From the NCBI GenBank assembly GCA_016712145.1, contig JADJRO010000002.1:1-40578 (forward strand): a stretch of 40,578 bases of DNA. Reading direction: 5' to 3'. A model generated the notes under the pieces. That model saw only the letters and a list, made by a program, of their open reading frames with translations. It did no database searches and was not told the DNA's origin. Shown piece by piece: positions 34,846 through 40,578 of this stretch (its first letter is position 1; each line of letters begins with the position of its first letter). The position numbers were made by a program, and so were the translations under genes. This DNA comes from Saprospiraceae bacterium. GTDB lineage: Bacteria > Bacteroidota > Bacteroidia > Chitinophagales > Saprospiraceae.

Positions 34846-34873
34846 ATTTTAATTATAATTTGAGAATACAAAC

Positions 34874-35974
34874 ATGATTAATCAGAAAAACATACAAACC
34901 GAAGTAGATGCAGGTTTTTTATATTCCTATTTAGCAGAAACGGAAAGTGATCCGAATGTTGCAAAGGTATTTCATGAAATGGCCGACATTGAATCCGGTC
35001 ATGCAAAAGCTTTTCTTGCAAAAAAAAGTATCGGACTTTCAAAATTGCCTAAACCATCCTGGAGAGCGAAAACTTTAAAGTTGGTTGGAAAATTTTTCGG
35101 AAACGATTATGTTCTTGGTGTATTGTTAGATACTGAAAAAAGTATTTCTAATGCTATTTTAAAAACAAGATCTGAAGGGAAAACAAATCCATCTATATCA
35201 GATACTGCACATGTGAGTATCTTAAAAAATATACTTAACACGAATACCACGATATCTGGAACAAGCCTTGCCCGATTTGAAAAAAGACACCGTTCCGTTG
35301 GAGGCAATGCACTGCGGGCAGCTGTTTTAGGAGGAAATGATGGACTGGTTTCCAATTTTAGTTTAGTCATGGGGATTGCCGGAGCAACCAGTGGACAAAA
35401 TGAAGTATTGTTGACCGGATTGGCTGGATTATTGGCAGGGGCCTTATCCATGTCTTTGGGAGAATGGATCTCGGTTAAAAGTTCGCAAGAGCTCTATGAA
35501 AATCAAATGCAATTGGAACTAGATGAATTGGAAAGCAATCCGGAAGGAGAAGAAAGAGAAATGGCATTAATTTATATCGCTAAAGGAATTCCCGAAGATC
35601 AGGCTAGAAAAATGGCCAGTGAATTGATTAAAAATACAGAACAGGCACACCAATTATTAGTTAAAGAAGAATTAGGAATTAATCCGGAAGAATTAAAAGG
35701 TTCAGCGATGGAAGCTGCAATTACTTCTTTTATATTATTTGCGATTGGGGCCATAATTCCTGTAATTCCCTATTTTTTTATTGGCGGCATGAAAGCCGTT
35801 TTCTACAGTGCCGGATTGAGTGCAATCGGATTATTTATAATTGGTTCGTCCATTACTTTATTCACTGGAAAAAATGTTTGGTATTCCGGTTTAAGGCAAG
35901 TTGTTTTTGGCTTAATGGCCGCAGCCATCACCTTTGGTATAGGTAAATTAATAGGCGTGTCAATTGCAGGATAG
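34874..35974 (+). CDS. ferritin-like / VIT1 (CCC1) iron-manganese transporter fusion
   Basis: A 366-residue protein resembling the erythrin-VIT fusion MbfA. The N-terminal four-helix ferritin-like domain, about 1-135, supplies metal ligands E10, E22 or E24, E40 and H43 in 'ADIESGHAKAF' (ExxH). The VIT1/CCC1 transporter domain, about 140-366, has five hydrophobic segments and the family signatures 'GGNDGLVSNFSLVMGIAGAT' and 'AGALSMSLGEWISVKSSQEL'. It carries Fe(II) or Mn(II) out of the cytoplasm, with the ferritin part as a sensor or loader. A typical MbfA architecture; MbfA-type naming is inference, so no symbol is given. It lies 28 bases after the T9SS type B gene. Confidence 0.9.
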   Translation: MINQKNIQTEVDAGFLYSYLAETESDPNVAKVFHEMADIESGHAKAFLAKKSIGLSKLPKPSWRAKTLKLVGKFFGNDYVLGVLLDTEKSISNAILKTRSEGKTNPSISDTAHVSILKNILNTNTTISGTSLARFEKRHRSVGGNALRAAVLGGNDGLVSNFSLVMGIAGATSGQNEVLLTGLAGLLAGALSMSLGEWISVKSSQELYENQMQLELDELESNPEGEEREMALIYIAKGIPEDQARKMASELIKNTEQAHQLLVKEELGINPEELKGSAMEAAITSFILFAIGAIIPVIPYFFIGGMKAVFYSAGLSAIGLFIIGSSITLFTGKNVWYSGLRQVVFGLMAAAITFGIGKLIGVSIAG

Positions 35975-36022
35975 TTTTTTTTTAATTTCCAAACAGTTTG
36001 GATTTGTTTTCTAAATATTCTT

Positions 36023-36802
36023 ATGATTAAAAAAATTGGTATTATTTGTACGCTATTGATTTTACAACTTGCCTGTTTTAGTCAGAATAGCGTACTTGTA
36101 AATTACAGTTTGGATAGTAATACAAGGCAACAAAAAAAACCACTTCTTAATTTTAGTTATAAACAATTAATTATTCCAAGTACAGGAATTATTTATGGAA
36201 TAGTTGGTTTAAATATTCCCTCCTTGCGATTATTAAATAGAGAAATAAGGGAAGAGGTAAGTGAGCATATAGATGGCAAGTTTTCAATTGATGATATTGC
36301 ACAATATGTTCCCGCTGTCAGTGCATTTGGATTAGAATTGATGGGTATTCAAGGAACAAACAGTTTGAAAGAGCGGAGCCTTGTGTTGCTCACATCTTAT
36401 ATTTTAATGATTAGCGTGGTTTCTAGTTTAAAAAATACAACAAAAATTGAACGACCTGACAAAACTGGGCACAACTCCTTTCCTTCAGGGCATACTGCCA
36501 ATGCGTTTGTTGGTGCTGAATTATTGTGGCAAGAATACAGGGAGCAATCAATTTGGATTGGCATTGCAGGATACACTATTGCCAGCGGTACCGGAGCATT
36601 CCGCATTCTCAATAACCGGCATTGGTTGACCGATGTGACGATGGGAGCTGGAATTGGCATCCTTTCAACCAAACTGGCATATTGGCTGTACCCCTATTTA
36701 AACAGCGCATTGTTTCATTGCAATTCGAGGTCAAATGCCCTCCGTTTAGAGCCCCAAATCCATTCAAATCAGTATGGACTGTGTCTTCATTTAGGGTTTT
36801 AA
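36023..36802 (+). CDS. PAP2-family lipid phosphatase
   Basis: A 259-residue membrane protein with the three PAP2 signature motifs: 'KNTTKIERPD' (KxxxxxxRP), 'NSFPSGHTAN' (PSGH) and 'RILNNRHWLTDV' (the SRxxxxxHxxxD region, with RILNNRHWLTD). The catalytic His lies in PSGH and the nucleophilic second His in RHWLTD. It removes phosphate from lipids such as undecaprenyl pyrophosphate or phosphatidate at the membrane. The N-terminus is a signal-like or anchor segment (about 6-22), followed by a polar linker not typical of minimal PAP2 enzymes. It follows the ferritin-VIT1 gene by 48 bases. Confidence 0.88.
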   Translation: MIKKIGIICTLLILQLACFSQNSVLVNYSLDSNTRQQKKPLLNFSYKQLIIPSTGIIYGIVGLNIPSLRLLNREIREEVSEHIDGKFSIDDIAQYVPAVSAFGLELMGIQGTNSLKERSLVLLTSYILMISVVSSLKNTTKIERPDKTGHNSFPSGHTANAFVGAELLWQEYREQSIWIGIAGYTIASGTGAFRILNNRHWLTDVTMGAGIGILSTKLAYWLYPYLNSALFHCNSRSNALRLEPQIHSNQYGLCLHLGF

Positions 36803-37010
36803 GAACTTTCGAAATCCGTTCTATTTTATATTTTATATATTTAACATCCTCATTTACAAGCATAAAATTAAATTCTACTAATTTTAGACATTGAAATTAT
36901 CCTGTAATACATTCCGGTTGACTTTAAAAAAAGCGAATTCTTAAATAAAATTCCGCTAAACCTTCCCCCAGGATTTGAATATTTTCCGTTTACTTTTTGT
37001 ATTTATCTAC

Positions 37011-37018
37011 TATATTTG
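37011..37018 (+). promoter_or_regulatory. -7 box of the tRNA-Cys promoter
   Basis: TATATTTG matches TAnnTTTG and ends 12 bases before the tRNA. The -33 element is weak (GTTT at about 36988). Confidence 0.6.
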
Positions 37019-37030
37019 CCCTCCCTTTTA

Positions 37031-37101
37031 GGTCGGGTGGCCGAGTGGCTAGGCTCAGCTCTGCAAAAGCTGCTACAGCGGTTCGAATCCGCTCTCGACC
37101 T
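37031..37101 (+). tRNA. tRNA-Cys (anticodon GCA)
   Basis: A complete cloverleaf: acceptor GGTCGGG against CTCGACC, D arm GCC/GGC, anticodon arm CAGCT-CTGCAAA-AGCTG with GCA, T arm AGCGG-TTCGAAT-CCGCT, and discriminator T. The 3' CCA is not encoded. A decayed integrative element begins about 180 bases downstream, so this gene may be its former attachment target, although no second copy of the tRNA 3' end is seen in the window. Confidence 0.95.
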
Positions 37102-37111
37102 CAAAAGTATT

Positions 37112-37148
37112 TCCCCTTATCAATTACTGGTAAAGGGATTTTTATTTT
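37112..37148 (+). terminator. intrinsic terminator of tRNA-Cys
   Basis: TCCCCTTATCA pairs with TGGTAAAGGGA across the loop ATTAC (one C-A mismatch and one G-U pair), followed by TTTTTATTTT. The hairpin lies 10 bases after the tRNA. Confidence 0.8.
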
Positions 37149-37197
37149 AGTCTCATTATCAATGCTTTATGAAAATATAGGCATTTTACTTTATCAC

Positions 37198-37268
37198 CCT
37201 TTATAAAGGATAATAAACTAATTTGTACACCTAAAACTACACCTGAATGGATATTTATATTATATTTG
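37198..37268 (+). promoter_or_regulatory. integrase promoter region with palindrome and TACACCT repeats
   Basis: Between the tRNA terminator and the integrase start are the perfect palindrome CCTTTATAAAGG (37198-37209), two direct copies of TACACCT at 37226-37232 and 37238-37244, 12 bases apart, and a -7 box TATATTTG at 37261-37268. The repeats are candidates for integrase arm-binding sites, an inference from their position before a tyrosine recombinase gene. Confidence 0.5.
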
Positions 37269-37284
37269 AGTATAAATTCTATTC

Positions 37285-38639
37285 ATGAAACAAAATCATT
37301 TCTTTGAATTAAAATCTAATGGTGATCCTTCTAAAGAAACTTCAATCCGATACAGAAGCCATTTTAATGGTGGGAGGTTTATATACGGAACAGGTGTCAA
37401 AATATACCCAGAATTGTGGGACAAAATCAATCAGAAACCAATTAAAGACAAAGGTATAATCAGGGAATATAAAACCCAGATCCTAATTTGGATTCATTGC
37501 TTACCAATATTGAAATCAGATTGAACAATATTACCAACGAAGTTGATGGATATTTAAGTAATTGTAAATTCAATAGTCAGGCTATAAATGAACGAGATCT
37601 TAAAAACCGACTAAATGCTAATATTAAGCAATCTGAGAACACAATAAAGAAAGTCCTAAAAAACTTAAAAAGAAATTAATGGTGAAAAAATTGATAAAAA
37701 TTTCATTTGTGACTATTTAATTGCATTTATTTATGAAATTAGGAATGGCTCTAGGACAATTGCAACTGGAAAAGTAAGGTAATAGATACACTTTTTGGGT
37801 TACAATTAAAAAATTATTCTGGACTTCTTGTAAACAGTTAAAAAGTTTTGAATATTCAAAAATCAAAAATTAAAATGGACAGATCTCTCCATTACGTTTT
37901 ATAACGATTTTCTGCTTTTTGGCAATACCAATAAACTTAGTAAAAATTTTATTGGCAGACTAATTAAGCAATTAAAAGTTGTTTCCCAAGCGTCAATGGA
38001 CGAAAATATTCACACAAACAATATATTCAGGGATAGAAGATTTGATACACTTTCTGAAAGAGTTATGAATATCGCATTGACTGAACAAGCTTGAAAGCCT
38101 TTATAATTTGGACCTACCAATAGATTCCAACTTGAACTTAATCCGTGATCTCTTTTTGTGGGGTGTTATACAGCTCAAGATGGAGTGATTATAGTAAATT
38201 AACCGAAACAAACATTCATGACAACAAAATAATCCTTATTCAACAAAAAGGCAAAGAAAAAATAATTATCCCTATAAAACCAAATTTAAAAACAATTCCT
38301 GAATAAAATATCCAAATGGATTTCCAAAGATAGCCAGAACAAACCTTTAACATTAAAATTAAAGAGATAGGAGAAAAAGCAGGATTCACAAATTTAGTTC
38401 AAATTAAAAAACAAAAGGAGGAATAACAGAGGTTAATGAATATCCTAAGTTTGAACTTATTTCATCCCATACAGCACGAAGGACAGGGAGCTACATTAAT
38501 GTTTAAAGATAATATCCCTGCACTTGCAATTATGAAATTTACAGGACATAAAACTGAATCCAGTTTTATGAAATACATAATGATAGATGAAGAAGAAAAT
38601 GCGAAATTACTTGAGAATCATCATTATTTTAATTCATAA
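37285..38639 (+). pseudogene. tyrosine recombinase (integrase) of a Bacteroidota mobile element, decayed
   Basis: The intact gene would encode about 410-450 residues. The N-terminal Arm-binding domain is readable: 'RYRSHFNGGRFIYGTGVKIY' then 'WDKINQKPIKDKG'. Core-binding SAM-like pieces (about 37850-38090) follow in shifted frames ('WTDLSITFYNDFLLFG', 'NIFRDRRFDTLSE'). Of the catalytic boxes, R of 'TAQRWSDYS' is found near 38163-38190 after adding one base, 'IILIQQKGKEKI' near 38230, 'SSHTARRTGATLM' (HxxR) near 38463-38505 with an extra G, and 'IMKFTGHKTESSFMKYI' (GH and the nucleophile Tyr) near 38530-38575. At least five frameshifts or stops interrupt them, so it is dead. It lies downstream of tRNA-Cys, a classical target. 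Confidence 0.88.
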
Positions 38640-38654
38640 TCAATAATTATTCAA

Positions 38655-39433
38655 ATGAAAATACAGGATATATATAAACAATTGGCTAAACTTCCACTAG
38701 AAGATGTATATTCTACAAATTTTGCGAACAAAATCATTACAAGCAACTCCTTAATTTAAAAATGCAATCATTTCAGCTTTATTATTCCGACTGTAATGGA
38801 ATTTAATAAGAAAGATAAAAGATTTTACAGAAACTATTGAAGATATAATTGAAAATGAGAATTTAAAAGTTTTCCATCTTACTTAGAAATTTATTTAGAT
38901 AAGCTATACAGGCCAAATGGTTTAAAATTACGGATCATAATTCTGTACTTTTTTTGATAATTTCTAGTGAACAGGAAATTAATCAAAATCGTACTAAGTT
39001 GGTCAGTAAATTTGAAGAAAAAATTAATACAAAAACCTAGGTTAACTTCAAATGATAAAAACTGTGGACCGACTTTAAGAAGAAATAGAGTACTTATAAT
39101 TAAAGAATATATCTATTCACTTGAACAAGATTTACGAAAAATGACTTTTCATAAATAGCTATGATCCTTTAGAAGAATCCAAATACCTTGAAATTCTCCA
39201 AAGCACATAAATGCATTAAAATTAGAAATTGCAGAGATTAATTTGTTTAGAAAACAGTAAAGATAAGATACCATATTTAGAAATGTTAATTTGCATACTT
39301 CTTTGAATTGTCAAAAATACCTGTAAACTATTGGAATAGATCTAATGAAAAATTATCAGGAAAAAGTTTAGAAAAAATTCACCAAACATTTAAATTGAAT
39401 TTACTACATCAATTCGGCATAATTGAATTTTAA
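38655..39433 (+). pseudogene. unrecognised decayed gene following the integrase
   Basis: An ATG at 38655, 16 bases after the integrase stop, opens 'MKIQDIYKQLAKLPLEDVYS' and runs 34 codons before a stop. Later pieces in other frames read 'NSVLFLIISSEQEINQNRT' (near 38940), 'CGPTLRRNRVLIIKEYIYSL' (near 39062) and 'IPVNYWNRSNEKLSGKS' with 'IHQTFKLNLLHQFGIIEF' (39311-39433). The fragments suggest one helical protein of about 260 residues, encoded with the integrase. The family is not recognised; an RteC-like accessory protein was considered but I cannot support it. Confidence 0.45.
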
Positions 39434-39709
39434 AGCAAGTTTTGGACAAAAATAATGTTTCTAATGGGATTGGAATTTCTGCTTGAAAAACTAATAAATG
39501 AACCTCATGGTTCAATACAAACTGAATTATCGTCCAAACAAGACCTAAACTTAGGACTAAATCTGCCTGATAAAAAGTTACAAATTCTTAGATAATTTTA
39601 AAATTGAAATAGACAAAATCAAATTGCTATAACAATTAATTTTTCAATCTTAGGAATCTCATGTTTTCCCTACTCACATTCGCCATAAATTTGATTCAAA
39701 TATTAAATT
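39434..39709. other. gap between the decayed island genes
   Basis: A stretch of 276 bases without a readable gene; short open pieces on the plus strand may belong to the neighbouring relics. Confidence 0.25.
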
Positions 39710-39960
39710 ATGGAAATTACTCTAATAACGAATGATCAACTCCAGTATCTGATTAATGAAGTAGTTAAGAGGCTTGAAACTATTATAGTTGATTCCAAAA
39801 GGAACGACGGTACCACTAAAGAATGGTTAAGTGCAAAAGAGGTCTGCTCGATTTTTGCAAATTGGCCAACTTCCAACTCTGCATGCATGGTCAATCAGGA
39901 ATATTAAAAAATATAAGATTAATAGACGTATCATGTTTTAAAATGATCAGATTGATAGTT
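39710..39960 (+). pseudogene. helix-turn-helix excisionase-like protein, frameshifted
   Basis: The gene starts 'MEITLITNDQLQYLINEVV' and reaches 'TTKEWLSAKEVCSIFANWP', the front of a MerR/excisionase-type HTH_17 domain. The recognition helix continues in another frame: 'FLQIGQLPTLHAWSIRNI' then 'KKYKINRRIMF', exactly as in the small DNA-binding proteins carried by Bacteroidota integrative elements. A base change in the Ile/Phe region of SIFANWP, with a frame slip at about 39855-39862, breaks the frame, and a second slip is needed near 39938 after RRIMF. It probably served the same element as the integrase at 37285-38639. Length if repaired is about 90 residues. Confidence 0.72.
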
Positions 39961-40578
39961 CAATGAGGATTTGTCTCTAAAGATTGCAACAAAAAATGAA
40001 TCAAGGGTCTATTAATATATTAAAATTTTAAACAGTGCATTTTACAAAATTCAAGCAGTATAAAATTAGGGGCGAATATTATGAAAAATGCAAATACTCG
40101 TTATCATAATTACGAATAGTTCTGAGGGCAAAATTTATTTCTAGTTATAAATTATTAAAATATAGATTTTATTGTGCTCAATTTTAACTTATTGAATCTC
40201 CAAAATTAAAGGGTCCACCAACTGACTCCAATGTAAAAGTTTCCATTTCTGGATCCTTTGGGTTTCTTCAATTTTGAGTAATTTGTCATCCCGTAACTAT
40301 ATCTTCAGATGTTGAATTCAAATATACTCAAGTTTTACCTTCCTAAATTCCTGACGTTCCTATAAATTATATTAGTGACTATAATGAAGAAAAACCTATA
40401 TAGTTGTTTACTTAATATCAACTACAATTCTTTTACCCACGCACCATTTGTTCCTGAATCCATAATTTTGCAACATAGGTTAACGGTGCATTTATCCACC
40501 TAGTAACAGTGATCTGTGCATTTTATGTGATTTCAGTGATATCGCACCTTCGGAATTATCTATAATGCCATACTTATT
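39961..40578. other. 618-base stretch to the right edge, no gene supported
   Basis: AT-rich with stops in all frames. One AATTACGAAT repeat unit lies at about 40108-40118. On the minus strand near 40400-40470 a short frame ends 'VGKRIVVDIK', reminiscent of a T9SS tail end, but too little is readable to call a gene. Confidence 0.3.

Noticed and set aside
35107..35451. Minus-strand open frame inside the ferritin-VIT1 gene
   Set aside because: The plus-strand frame carries conserved VIT1 signatures; the opposite frame has none.
38655..39433. RteC-family accessory protein
   Set aside because: Position next to an integrase fits, but the readable fragments do not contain phrases I can assign to RteC.
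40400..40475. C-terminal end of another T9SS protein on the minus strand
   Set aside because: Only about 20 codons end in a suggestive VGKRIVVDIK; upstream frames are broken and no sorting-domain core is readable.
1..40578. CRISPR array
   Set aside because: No regularly spaced repeats with unique spacers were seen; the AATTACGAATT copies are irregular inverted repeats.
37031..40578. Direct repeat of the tRNA-Cys 3' end as right attachment site
   Set aside because: I looked for the CTCTCGACCT-type end downstream of the integrase and saw none up to the window edge.

Overview
The window is chromosomal DNA of a Bacteroidota bacterium, most likely of the Saprospiraceae/Chitinophaga type. The main reasons are four or more secreted proteins with type IX secretion (T9SS) tails, including type A sorting domains and one gliding-associated type B domain. 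Other reasons are a TANFOR-domain protein, TAnnTTTG promoter boxes, AT-rich codon use and an Arm-binding-domain tyrosine recombinase. These are inferences from sequence features; no database search was run.

Layout. 1-4410 (minus): an outer-membrane barrel-like protein followed by a TANFOR-domain gene that is intact only for its first 294 residues and then decays through many frameshifts to the left edge. 5130-8957 (minus): two penicillin-binding/beta-lactamase-family serine hydrolases flanking a frameshifted GNAT acetyltransferase; the first hydrolase has lost its reading frame close to its C terminus. 9301-15490: a secreted M28 aminopeptidase with PDZ domain (minus), then plus-strand genes for a membrane-anchored SRPBCC-GyrI-like protein, an M15 DD-peptidase, a thioredoxin-fold protein and a lipoprotein oligopeptidase B split by a one-base frameshift. 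15494-20154 (minus): M29 aminopeptidase, HflX GTPase, rhodanese lipoprotein, TauE/SafE exporter and isoaspartyl peptidase. 20442-24908: alpha/beta hydrolase, AroA, OsmC, an unrecognised two-TM protein, a lipoprotein and a GNAT enzyme, with two tight convergent 3' overlaps.

25090-30546 (plus) is the most distinctive intact block: three tightly spaced genes for secreted T9SS substrates, led by a 1008-residue protein joining a metzincin-type zinc protease, a parallel beta-helix region and a sorting domain. After it come a terminator, a tRNA-Val and, upstream of that tRNA behind a textbook promoter, a broken tRNA-like duplicate. 30878-36802 holds an oligosaccharide flippase, a second large T9SS (type B) protein, a ferritin-like/VIT1 iron transporter fusion and a PAP2 phosphatase.

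37031-40578: an intact tRNA-Cys with promoter and terminator, then a badly decayed integrative element directly downstream. It consists of a tyrosine recombinase pseudogene with recognisable catalytic boxes, an unrecognised decayed gene and a decayed helix-turn-helix excisionase-like gene. The last ~600 bases contain nothing I can support.

Taken together, much of the window serves turnover of peptides and cell-wall material (M28, M15, S9, M29, isoaspartyl peptidase, serine hydrolases, secreted metzincin) and the cell surface. Both ends are eroding: the left by decay of a giant surface-type gene, the right by decay of a mobile element.
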